From: Desulfurella amilsii | Lineage (GTDB): Bacteria; Campylobacterota_A; Desulfurellia; Desulfurellales; Desulfurellaceae | Length of the DNA: 64,000 nucleotides | Reading direction: 5' to 3' | Assembly (NCBI RefSeq): GCF_002119425.1 | Contig: NZ_MDSU01000018.1 | Span: forward strand, 434,001-498,000 | In this document: positions 43,385 to 50,747 of the stretch, piece by piece | How the letters are laid out: the number at the start of each line of letters is the position of its first letter | Numbering within the stretch: the stretch's first letter is position 1 | Translations under genes and position numbers: made by a program | Notes under the pieces: model-generated | Seen by the model: only the letters and a program-made list of their open reading frames with translations | Databases searched by the model: none | What the model was told of the DNA's origin: nothing

Positions 43385-45908
43385 ATTCTTTAATGTTCTT
43401 AAACCTGTATTTTTCAAAATCTGCCTGATCAACTCTTATGAACGACCACTTACTTTTCATTAAGTTAGTGGCATCCTCGCACCATAATTTTATCCTCTTA
43501 TCTTTGTGCTCTACATCTACATCTTCTCTACCCTTTGTCTCAATAATTATGTGTTCATCCTTATCAGTTGACACGACAAAATCTGGATAATAAAGCCTGA
43601 GGTTTCCATTTGAATCTCTGTATTCTACAAAGAACCCCATTTTGACAACGATTTTACTGAAAGCCTTTACATCCTCGGCTTTGTCTAAGAATTTGGCAAA
43701 ATCTACCTCAAAATTATTATCACATGGCACATAGTTAAAAATACATCTATTGGCAGGATAAACCAATTTTGACCATACAAAAGGTATCGTATCCGAGAGT
43801 TTTATAGTATTCCTCTTTTCAGGTTTTCTTTCGATGAAAGTCATATCTCTGAATGCATTTACAAACAAATTTATCAATTGTTCCTGCACTTCAGGAGAAC
43901 TCAACTTGTAAAGAACTCTGGGGTCTTCAAGATCAACTTCTTGAGTAAACAATTTTTCGACAACATATCTTTTTACCATAGGATAAAATCTGGCAAAAGC
44001 ACCGCCAATTTTCAGTTGCTTAAGTATCTGGTCGGTATAATAAGCAATTACGCTTTTAGAATCCTTAGGTACAGGTAATTCCCATTTTCTCTTTATAACT
44101 TCCATCCCCTTGAGCATATCTATCGCCACATACTCCATTTCTATGATTTTGTTTTCTAAAGGAATTTTTAAGGATGGTAAATTGTTAATCTCTATTTCAT
44201 CTAAATAAAATTCTCTTATGAGAATTCTTGGACTCAAGATTGGTATTTCGATATCTTTATCCAGTTTATTTTCATCTAAAAATATGGTGGTTAAATTAAG
44301 CGACTTGTCAGTATCAAATTCGACAAACTTTATTCCCTCTTGATTTTCTAATTCCTCAAGAATATCTATCAATCCTGGAGGTCCAATAACCTCAAGGACG
44401 TTTATTGATTTATCCACATTTGCATCTTCCTCAGGAAACATTTTCCTTAAGCCTCTTCCAATGACCTGTTCTGAAAGTACTCTTCTTTTTGATGTATAAG
44501 ACCGTAGCCCCACAATCACATTTACATTTCTCACATCCCAACCTTCATTTAACATCAATGTACTTACTATCGCCTCATAGGGATTCTTTTCGGGGTCTGG
44601 GTCATCAATATTCTTCGCAAATTCTCTTGCCATAGGCAAGTCTGCCTTGTTTACCTCTCCTGTGCTATCAGTATGTATCCGTAATACCTTATTTTTAAGG
44701 TCTGGAACAGTAGAATTAATATATTCAAAGATTTCATCCGCCTCCTTGTTTTCAGGACATTGGAAGAAAAGCACAGGCTTCTTTGATAATGGCTTTAATG
44801 CCTTTTTGTATTCTCGCCATCTTCTTATTCCAGCATCAATCCATGCTCTATAGCGCTCAACAGCTTTCGTTGAAGCAATCTCTTTTGCATTCTTAACCAT
44901 CCCCTTTAATGGAAATTTAACGATATTCATTTCAATGGCTTCTTTAAGTGAGAAGTCCACAATAATCCATGGGAATAGAGCACCAGTCTCAGTTTTAGGT
45001 GTAGCTGAGAAATCCAATTCCATATTTATGCCTTTCCCGTACCCCGAAACTAAATTTTTATTAAGACCTAAAAGTATCTTCTTCCATGCTTTTTCAAAAC
45101 TATAGATATGGTGTGCTTCATCCTTCAGGATCATTATATTGGGACAAGAAGTTAAGACCTCTTTTATCCTGTTCTCCTGGTAAATATCAGAAACATTATA
45201 AACCTCAGGCAATTCCATAACATTATCTACATACTCTTCTACTTCTTTCTTTTTGCTCCGCCTTTGTTCTAACTGCTGAATATTGGTTAAAAATAGCACT
45301 TCCTCTAGGATAACATGAATAAGATCTTCTTTAAGGATTACCTTCAGGTCAAACTCTTCCTGCCATTCTGGTGGAATTAGCGGCAAATTTCTAAATATTT
45401 TTCCATCCTTAAAATCTCTTGTGAGCCTGTCATAAATGACATTTTTCTCCCCGGCGATAAGCAAAAACTTAGAGGTATAATCCTCTTTATTTTCTTTTTT
45501 ATAATTAAAATACTGCCATATAATGCTTAATGCCATCACAAAAGTCTTACCTGAACCTGTGGCCATTTTGAAGGCATAAAAGGGATACTGGTCATAAGAA
45601 GGGTCATAGCCTTGTATGGGTCCGGCCCCAAAGTCTCTTGCCATATCTATAAAGTTCCTCTTTTTCATTGCCTCATAAACATAAATCAGCGTTTCAATCC
45701 CTTCTCTTTGACAAAACCAGAGTTCAAAAAGCTCATTATTTACAATATGGTCTTCACTAAACCAGAATTGAAGCAACCGTCTGGTAGTAGGAGTTGTGTT
45801 TGGATAGCCCTGTTCCCGCCAGCTAAAAATAGCCTTTCTTAGTTCATTAACCAAGTATGCCTTGCTCGGAAACCTTTGTTCAGGAAGTAAAAGTTCAGTT
45901 GGTTTCAT
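43362..45908 (-). CDS. res: Type III restriction enzyme Res subunit (helicase-nuclease)
   Basis: An 848-residue superfamily 2 translocase fused to a nuclease. Walker A is KMATGSGKTFVM at 115-125, the DEAD-like box is ILKDEAHHIYSF, motif III-like LDFSATPKT, and motif VI region SEQVIGRGLRKMFP. The C-terminus carries a PD-(D/E)XK core: LRLYYPDFVVST then HIIIETKGREDV. With Mod it would cut DNA lacking methylation. The ATG overlaps the stop of a 48-codon duplicate of the mod 3' end (ATGA), a coupling expected for mod-res pairs. Confidence 0.9.
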   Translation of the reverse strand: MKPTELLLPEQRFPSKAYLVNELRKAIFSWREQGYPNTTPTTRRLLQFWFSEDHIVNNELFELWFCQREGIETLIYVYEAMKKRNFIDMARDFGAGPIQGYDPSYDQYPFYAFKMATGSGKTFVMALSIIWQYFNYKKENKEDYTSKFLLIAGEKNVIYDRLTRDFKDGKIFRNLPLIPPEWQEEFDLKVILKEDLIHVILEEVLFLTNIQQLEQRRSKKKEVEEYVDNVMELPEVYNVSDIYQENRIKEVLTSCPNIMILKDEAHHIYSFEKAWKKILLGLNKNLVSGYGKGINMELDFSATPKTETGALFPWIIVDFSLKEAIEMNIVKFPLKGMVKNAKEIASTKAVERYRAWIDAGIRRWREYKKALKPLSKKPVLFFQCPENKEADEIFEYINSTVPDLKNKVLRIHTDSTGEVNKADLPMAREFAKNIDDPDPEKNPYEAIVSTLMLNEGWDVRNVNVIVGLRSYTSKRRVLSEQVIGRGLRKMFPEEDANVDKSINVLEVIGPPGLIDILEELENQEGIKFVEFDTDKSLNLTTIFLDENKLDKDIEIPILSPRILIREFYLDEIEINNLPSLKIPLENKIIEMEYVAIDMLKGMEVIKRKWELPVPKDSKSVIAYYTDQILKQLKIGGAFARFYPMVKRYVVEKLFTQEVDLEDPRVLYKLSSPEVQEQLINLFVNAFRDMTFIERKPEKRNTIKLSDTIPFVWSKLVYPANRCIFNYVPCDNNFEVDFAKFLDKAEDVKAFSKIVVKMGFFVEYRDSNGNLRLYYPDFVVSTDKDEHIIIETKGREDVDVEHKDKRIKLWCEDATNLMKSKWSFIRVDQADFEKYRFKNIKELVSAQRR

Positions 45909-46051
45909 TTTACCCTCACCTTCAAAACCTTATTTGTATCATTTCCAAATACATCGACCACTTTTACCATTACCTGATATTCACTTGCTTCTTTAAAGCA
46001 TCCTTCGTTTGAAAGTTCTTGGTTCGGATATAAGGAGTTCAACATCTTCAT
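45905..46051 (-). CDS. 48-codon orphan copy of the Mod C-terminus
   Basis: The peptide starts MKMLNSLYPNQELSNEGCF and ends SEYQVMVKVVDVFGNDTNKV plus LKVRVK. The second half nearly equals the end of Mod (DEYQIMVKVVDVFGNDTNKV). Start and stop overlap both neighbours with ATGA junctions (HEPN-like gene before, res after), so it can be translated and can pass ribosomes to res. It is probably the leftover 3' end of a mod gene after the three-gene cassette entered. Whether the short peptide has a function is unknown. Confidence 0.65.
   Translation of the reverse strand: MKMLNSLYPNQELSNEGCFKEASEYQVMVKVVDVFGNDTNKVLKVRVK
45924..45983 (-). repeat. Direct repeat bounding the three-gene cassette, res-side copy
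   Basis: 60 bases identical at 59 positions to 47645-47704, same orientation, 1721 bases apart. Both copies are in the coding end of mod (here the orphan tail). Confidence 0.9.
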
Positions 46052-46410
46052 AACTTTATTCCTAAGTTATCCAAAATCTTTTTTGTTTTTATTAACACTC
46101 TTTGAGCTAACTCAAAATCAATTGTTTTATCTTCATCATAGTCAGAATAATTCCTATTTCTCCTCAGATCATCAAGATATTTACCAACAATTTTTTCATT
46201 GTTATCATGAGAATTTTTGTATTTGTTTATGATAATCCGATGAATATTTTCGCCTTTTTTCAGTTTATAATTTTTAAAATCCTTCTTATTTCTTGAAATA
46301 CAAAATACCCCATAATAAGCTCTACTAATTGCTGAGCGTAAACTTGCTTCATCATGATGGTTCATAAGATTTTCTGCTAATCTAACGAAATTTTTCCAAT
46401 CAAAGTTCAT
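46048..46410 (-). CDS. HEPN-like protein
   Basis: A 120-residue all-helical protein resembling HEPN domains: SLRSAISRAYYGVFCISRN (conserved S-R-x-YYxxF helix) and the late motif LDDLRRNRNYSDYDEDKTID. In toxic HEPN RNases the motif is R-x4-6-H; here the position of the His appears to be Asp90, before Tyr91, so activity is uncertain. Helices at residues 95-115 close the bundle. It is the third gene of the cassette, joined by ATGA overlaps to the 158-residue gene upstream and to the mod-tail reading frame downstream. It may act as an effector or as a partner of the other two. Confidence 0.65.
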   Translation of the reverse strand: MNFDWKNFVRLAENLMNHHDEASLRSAISRAYYGVFCISRNKKDFKNYKLKKGENIHRIIINKYKNSHDNNEKIVGKYLDDLRRNRNYSDYDEDKTIDFELAQRVLIKTKKILDNLGIKL

Positions 46411-46883
46411 AACGGTTCTTCTGTAAAATTTAATCTTCCGCTGACTTTATCTAATATACTCGCAAACCACTCTTCAAAAAGTTGATTTTCAAGATTAACT
46501 GCTTCTTCTGGGGAATGTTGTGTTTTTATCAAAATAAACAATTCATCCCATTCTTCTTCTGGGTCATGGTAAAGTTCAAGGTAAATAGGAACTTGTCCAA
46601 AAACTTTATAAATATGTTCTTGAGCACCCAGGAGGATTTGGATCAAGTCATCATTAGATATTAAAAACATCTTTATTTCTTTGGAATTTTTAAAAATATA
46701 AATATTTTCTATATAATCAATCATATTCTGGCGAAAGCAATAAACTGAGTTCTCTTCATTTATATCTATATCGCTATAAATCTCAGGTGTCCCTGGTATA
46801 GGATAAGTGACATTTTCAAATGTAACAGAAACCCCTGGTGAAATCATCAAATCGGAACTACTAAATTTTGATGGCTGTATCAT
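46407..46883 (-). CDS. Unknown 158-residue protein of the cassette
   Basis: No family was recognised. The sequence begins MIQPSKFSSSDLMISPGVSV and has strand-rich parts (VTFENVTYPIPGTPEIYSDI), then helix-strand patterns FLISNDDLIQILLGAQEHIY, VPIYLELYHDPEEEWDELFI and LIKTQHSPEEAVNLENQLFE. The acidic cluster DPEEEWDE stands out. Both ends overlap its neighbours by ATGA, so it is made together with the TIGR04255 protein and the HEPN-like protein. No signal peptide or membrane span; it should be cytoplasmic. It could be an inhibitor or adaptor, but there is no direct evidence. Confidence 0.55.
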   Translation of the reverse strand: MIQPSKFSSSDLMISPGVSVTFENVTYPIPGTPEIYSDIDINEENSVYCFRQNMIDYIENIYIFKNSKEIKMFLISNDDLIQILLGAQEHIYKVFGQVPIYLELYHDPEEEWDELFILIKTQHSPEEAVNLENQLFEEWFASILDKVSGRLNFTEEPL

Positions 46884-47620
46884 AATTTTTCCTCCTCAAA
46901 AATCTCTCTGGCTTTATTTGTAATGGATGACTCAAACGCATTTTCTGCCCTCTCATGAGCTTTGTCTAACCATTCTGAAATTTGCTCGAAAGATATATAT
47001 TCGGGGACAACCATTGCATAATCAATGTCTAACAAAATAGAGATTATATCTGGTTTTTTAGGAGTGAGACTGCTCAATGTTAATATAAGATTCTCATTTC
47101 CTTCTTCGTATGTAAATTCCACTCTTGTTGAAAAAGGGCCATGTAGTTGTGGCATATCACCCGGGATAAAAGGATAATATTGAAAATAGTCTTTTATATC
47201 AGCCTTTTCAAATTCTATGATATTTATATATCGCAGTCCTACTCTCCTAAACCCTTTTGGGTTAACAATTTCTTTATACACCCTAAAGCCTTCCAGAATC
47301 ATCGGCTTGAATTTATTCCATGTTAGATATGGCTTTAATTGATTAACAGCAAGAAGGTCTGGAGCAACCTGAATTAACGCTGTCTTATCTTTTTTGTAAA
47401 ATTGAACACGCGGTAATGCAGGTTCTACTTTGTGCTCAAGCCCTTTTTCAGTTGCTTTAAATTGAACGCCTATTCCAATTTGTTGCTTTCTATCTGGAAA
47501 TTCATCCTTTAATTTCTCGTATATCAATCCTGGTATAGTTAAATCCCATGGTTGACTAGGTATAAAATTAAATTCACATAGTGTTTCAACAACTGGTGGA
47601 TTTTTATATTTCTTTCCCAT
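46880..47620 (-). CDS. TIGR04255 family protein
   Basis: A 246-residue protein of a sporadically distributed family of unknown function. Family-like parts are KKYKNPPVVETLCEFNF at the start, QFYKKDKTALIQVAPDLLAV, NQLKPYLTWNKFKPMILEGF, KGFRRVGLRYINIIEF, GPFSTRVEFTYEEGNENLIL, SILLDIDYAM and the terminal helix EWLDKAHERAENAFESSITN. Such genes are scattered in accessory regions, often next to short partner genes. The start overlaps the mod stop by one base (TAATG), so it is coupled to mod. Confidence 0.75.
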   Translation of the reverse strand: MGKKYKNPPVVETLCEFNFIPSQPWDLTIPGLIYEKLKDEFPDRKQQIGIGVQFKATEKGLEHKVEPALPRVQFYKKDKTALIQVAPDLLAVNQLKPYLTWNKFKPMILEGFRVYKEIVNPKGFRRVGLRYINIIEFEKADIKDYFQYYPFIPGDMPQLHGPFSTRVEFTYEEGNENLILTLSSLTPKKPDIISILLDIDYAMVVPEYISFEQISEWLDKAHERAENAFESSITNKAREIFEEEKL

Positions 47621-49674
47621 TATTTACCTCCAATCCCTAATTTTAAAACCTTATTTGTATCATTTCCAAATACATCGACCACTTTTACCATTATCTGATA
47701 TTCATCTTCTTTATCATATTTATGGTTTGCTTCATAATCTACTCTTGGATTACTCTTTATTCTGAAACTTTGCCATTGATTGTGGAATGTATCGCTTTTA
47801 TAATCCCAGTCTATTGCCCAGTAATCTATGAGTTCTCTTGAATCCTTTACCTTACTTGCAATCTCTACGAGCTCTGCGGTTGGTGGTATTTGAAAATCAG
47901 TTATTTTTAAGACGACTTCGTTATTCTCAGCCTTTATTTCAATCTCTAAATAGGCAACCTCAGCAAATTTTACGTGTTTTAGAAGTTCTTTTTCTACTGC
48001 TTGGTCAGGCACTTTTAACAAATTCAAATCAAAACCTACAAGGGAAGATTTTATTTCATTCACTGATGGGATCTGAACAAGTTTTATATCAACACCATCC
48101 TTTTTGGCCAATTCCTTTGACAGTTCATTTACTTCATAACTCCACTCCCAGCCAAGGACATCAGCCTTATTGAACTTATTATCCCTGCATTCATGGACTA
48201 CCTTTTCTACTTCTTCCATCGTAACAGGGGCATTCAGAGGACCAATATGAACTGCTCTGTCTCCTTTTCTGCCATGCAAATATCTAAAGCCTGTCAAAGG
48301 CTGTGATTGATAAAGTTTGAGCATAAAGGCAAGGTATTCATCCTGCTTCTCCTGCCAGTAAACAGTCTCGTAGTTTCCTATGTTCCAGAGTTCAAAAGGT
48401 CTTGCAGGGTTATCGTATTTTCCCTTGTTCTCTTTCAGCAAATCCTTTGAGCTGTGAATATCCAAAAGTCTTTTCCTTGCCACTTGTATTGCAAACTTGG
48501 ATAAATCAGAGCCTATCCATCGCCTACCAAGTTTTTCTGCAACTGCTAAGGTTGTACCTGAGCCACAGAAGAAGTCTGCTACGATGTCGCCTTCGTTGGA
48601 GGAGGCAAGGATTATTCGCTTTAATAGGGATTCGGGTTTTTGGGTGTCAAAAGCTAAAGCTTCCTGAGACTGACCTTGTAATGGATTTACTTCTTTATCA
48701 ACCCATAAGTCCGAAACAATTTGACCGGTTATATCCTTCAAATAAACCTTTAATCTATATCCCGATTTTGTTTTATAAATCCTTCCTTCTTGCCAAAATA
48801 TTTCAAGATTTTCTAAAGAATATAACCAAGGCGCTTTCACACCTCTAAATTCAAAAATCTTTCGACCTGCAGTTCTCTGAATACCTCCAGCAATTAATGC
48901 CGTTGTTTGATATAGACCTTTTCCATCGTGGTCGTCGTGGATAAAACTTTTAAGATATTCTTCATCCGGTTCTCTATAAATTGGATTTATATTATACGCC
49001 CCCACGTTCTTTATATAGATAAAAATTATGTCATGCTGCGTTCCTAAGCATTTAGTTTGTGCTTTAGGACTGTTTGTTTTTCGCCACACAACTTCATTAA
49101 CAAAATTCTCATACCCAAAAATCTCATCCATCATCACCTTGACATAATGTCCCGCATGCCAGTCTAAATGGACATAAATAGAGCCGTTCTCAGCTAAAAG
49201 TTCTCGCATCAAAACCAATCGCTCATACATATATTTAAGATAAGAGGCAATCCCCCCGCTCCATGTGTCTTTATAAGCCCGTTCTTCTATAATAGATGGC
49301 TCTTTTTCTATTTGTTCATCACCGATTTTTGTCCTAACCGTGAAATCTGCTCCAGTAAAAAACGGCGGGTCAATGTAAATTAGATTTATCTCCCCCGCCC
49401 AGCCCTGCTTAATCAAAGAACTCATCACAAGTTTGTTATCACCCCAGACAAGTTTGTTTTTCCAGTCTTTTGAATAACTTTCAGGATATTTAGCCTTTGG
49501 GAAAAAATCTCTACCTAATCCTCTTTCCCATTCTTTCACTCGTGGTTCATTTACAGTCTCTACAACCTGAAAAGGAAGGTTTGGGTTTTTGATTGGTATC
49601 TTTTCCCCTTTCTCAAATTTATCATATTTTTCTGCCCAGAGCAGTTCTACATACTTTTTATTTTCCATCTTCAT
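47620..49674 (-). CDS. mod: Type III-like DNA adenine methyltransferase Mod
   Basis: A 684-residue beta-class N6-adenine methyltransferase. Motif IV reads LIYIDPPFFTGADF (residues 98-111, DPPF where DPPY is usual), and motif I FFCGSGTTLAVAEKLGRRWI comes later, near residue 370, so the order is IV then I. The segment between (about 190-340) would be the target recognition domain. The C-terminal part ends in EYQIMVKVVDVFGNDTNKV. It would methylate one strand of an asymmetric site and form the Mod2Res complex. Its 3' end is shared with the repeat that bounds the inserted cassette. Confidence 0.9.
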   Translation of the reverse strand: MKMENKKYVELLWAEKYDKFEKGEKIPIKNPNLPFQVVETVNEPRVKEWERGLGRDFFPKAKYPESYSKDWKNKLVWGDNKLVMSSLIKQGWAGEINLIYIDPPFFTGADFTVRTKIGDEQIEKEPSIIEERAYKDTWSGGIASYLKYMYERLVLMRELLAENGSIYVHLDWHAGHYVKVMMDEIFGYENFVNEVVWRKTNSPKAQTKCLGTQHDIIFIYIKNVGAYNINPIYREPDEEYLKSFIHDDHDGKGLYQTTALIAGGIQRTAGRKIFEFRGVKAPWLYSLENLEIFWQEGRIYKTKSGYRLKVYLKDITGQIVSDLWVDKEVNPLQGQSQEALAFDTQKPESLLKRIILASSNEGDIVADFFCGSGTTLAVAEKLGRRWIGSDLSKFAIQVARKRLLDIHSSKDLLKENKGKYDNPARPFELWNIGNYETVYWQEKQDEYLAFMLKLYQSQPLTGFRYLHGRKGDRAVHIGPLNAPVTMEEVEKVVHECRDNKFNKADVLGWEWSYEVNELSKELAKKDGVDIKLVQIPSVNEIKSSLVGFDLNLLKVPDQAVEKELLKHVKFAEVAYLEIEIKAENNEVVLKITDFQIPPTAELVEIASKVKDSRELIDYWAIDWDYKSDTFHNQWQSFRIKSNPRVDYEANHKYDKEDEYQIMVKVVDVFGNDTNKVLKLGIGGK
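47645..47704 (-). repeat. Direct repeat bounding the three-gene cassette, mod-side copy
   Basis: 60 bases in the coding end of mod, identical at 59 positions to 45924-45983. Recombination between the two would remove exactly the three cassette genes and restore a mod gene with a res-coupled end. Confidence 0.9.
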
Positions 49675-49690
49675 CCATCCTTTAACATTA

Positions 49691-49710
49691 ATACCGCCAT
49701 TTCATATAAC
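49691..49710 (+). repeat. Short copy of the inverted-repeat core upstream of mod
   Basis: ATACCGCCATTTCATATAAC matches 50287-50306 with one mismatch (and the reverse complement of the left copy with two). It ends in ATATAAC, the outer box of the attC-like fold found in the right copy. Confidence 0.6.
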
Positions 49711-49752
49711 GTTCCGGGGATATGTGAAGTTTGCCGTAAGCAAATTTGGAGG

Positions 49753-49781
49753 GTGAAAAATGGGACAGTCTCCTTTTTCAC
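49753..49781. repeat. Dispersed palindrome, copy 4
   Basis: GTGAAAAATGGGAC and GTCTCCTTTTTCAC around A, two mismatches between arms. It lies in the leader of mod. A further, more decayed relative is at about 49970-50010. Confidence 0.65.
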
Positions 49782-49854
49782 TTCTATCTCTTCCTTTTGT
49801 TCCCATTTTTATTACCTCTTTTCTTTTGATTAGTAATGCACTTTCATTTTTTAA

Positions 49855-49882
49855 ATTTTATCATCTTTACACCCTAAGTCAA
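49855..49882 (-). promoter_or_regulatory. Sigma-70-type promoter of the mod operon
   Basis: On the minus strand, TTGACT (49882-49877), 16-base spacer, TAAAAT (49860-49855). The transcript would begin near 49848 and carry a leader of about 170 bases containing palindrome copy 4. The rest of 49783-50209 holds no gene; ATATAACGGCCGGCGG at about 49892 may be another relic of an attC-like site. Confidence 0.5.
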
Positions 49883-50209
49883 CAATTTTATATAACGGCC
49901 GGCGGACATGCTAAGTTGTAACTAAAGGTCTCAATTTGTGTGGAATCAGGTCTACTAGGGGGGTAAAAAAGGGACTGGGATGATGAAAAAGGGGATAAAC
50001 ACCTTTTTGTTTGTCAAACCGTGTGTAAATAAGCAGATTTGTTTTCATAAAAACATCCTATGCGTAGAAATCTTAACTCAACCCCCATGCCAAGCGCATT
50101 GTATATGCTAATTATATCTTTTCTAACAAGCAGGTTTTGGTTTATGAGGTTGTATTAGCATTGAGCAAATTTATCTTGTAGTTTAGGTATGTTATGTAAT
50201 CTACTGGCA

Positions 50210-50240
50210 GGTGGAAAAGGGGGCAGTCCTTTTTTCCACC
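50210..50240. repeat. Dispersed palindrome, copy 5
   Basis: Arms GGTGGAAAA and TTTTCCACC around GGGGGCAGTCCTT. It lies 20 bases before the right copy of the inverted repeat. Confidence 0.65.
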
Positions 50241-50259
50241 CCTAAGAACATTGAAAAAC

Positions 50260-50366
50260 TAGTCTCTGCCCAGAGAAGATAAAATGATACCGCCACTTCA
50301 TATAACACAGCATAAAAGATTAGTGCCTTCGGCTCACCCAAATCCTTCGCAAACGAACAGGAATTC
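50260..50366 (+). repeat. Inverted repeat flanking mod-res, right copy
   Basis: 107 bases, the reverse complement of 43280-43384. It starts with the last codons of res in plus orientation (L-V-S-A-Q-R-R-stop at 50260-50283), so it is a duplicated res end with its downstream DNA. Together with the left copy it encloses res, the cassette and mod. Confidence 0.85.
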
Positions 50367-50388
50367 TTTTATACTAAAACCGTTATAT
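50300..50388 (+). other. attC-like folded site
   Basis: Outer boxes ATATAAC (50300-50306) and GTTATAT (50382-50388) are exact complements. Inner boxes GCATAAAAGA (50310-50319) and TCTTTTATAC (50365-50374) pair at 9 of 10. The spacing (3 and 7 bases) is uneven for a true integron attC, and no integrase is in the window. It may be an attC relic or another hairpin-type mobile site. Confidence 0.35.
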
Positions 50389-50395
50389 CAAATCG

Positions 50396-50423
50396 TTGAC
50401 TTCTGTCACAAAAATGTTAAAAT
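50396..50423 (+). promoter_or_regulatory. Sigma-70-type promoter of the Mrr-like gene pair
   Basis: TTGACT (50396-50401), 16-base spacer, TAAAAT (50418-50423), the same boxes and spacing as the mod promoter. Start expected near 50430, before the gene at 50502. Confidence 0.5.
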
Positions 50424-50501
50424 ACAAAATAATATAAAAATGTCGTAAGATATATTCACTAGTCTCTTTTTTTACTCCTATAATATTAGAGGAGGTGAAA
50501 G

Positions 50502-50747
50502 ATGGTAAGAAATAAAAGTTTACGAAGTGTAAGTATATCCGACATAAAGGTCGGATATAAAGCCAGTTTGTGGGGATATATGACAAAATTGTCGTATATG
50601 AACAAGTTAGGCGACATATTACCAAGTCTCTTTTTAAAAAATAAGAAACGAGTGAGAAATTTTCTTTTTAAAATGAGGGGAAATAAGGAGTTTTCTCCGC
50701 TATCACTCCGAAAACAATATATTTATAATTTGAAACCATGGAACTAA
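50502..50747 (+). CDS. Small basic protein or leader peptide before the Mrr-like gene
   Basis: An 81-residue open frame with a strong AGGAGGTGA ribosome site and a start 10 bases after it. The product is basic (MVRNKSLRSVSISDIKVGYK ... YIYNLKPWN) and unlike any family I know. The DNA contains two strong hairpins, 50534-50559 (arms TATATCCGAC and GTCGGATATA) and 50576-50599 (arms ATATATGACAA and TTGTCGTATAT). Its end overlaps the Mrr-like gene by 10 bases, and that gene has no ribosome site of its own, so translation of this frame probably delivers ribosomes to it. Confidence 0.45.
   Translation: MVRNKSLRSVSISDIKVGYKASLWGYMTKLSYMNKLGDILPSLFLKNKKRVRNFLFKMRGNKEFSPLSLRKQYIYNLKPWN

Noticed and set aside
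48402-48848. Plus-strand open frame of 148 codons within mod
   Set aside because: It is antisense to conserved methyltransferase motifs and reads as low-quality protein.
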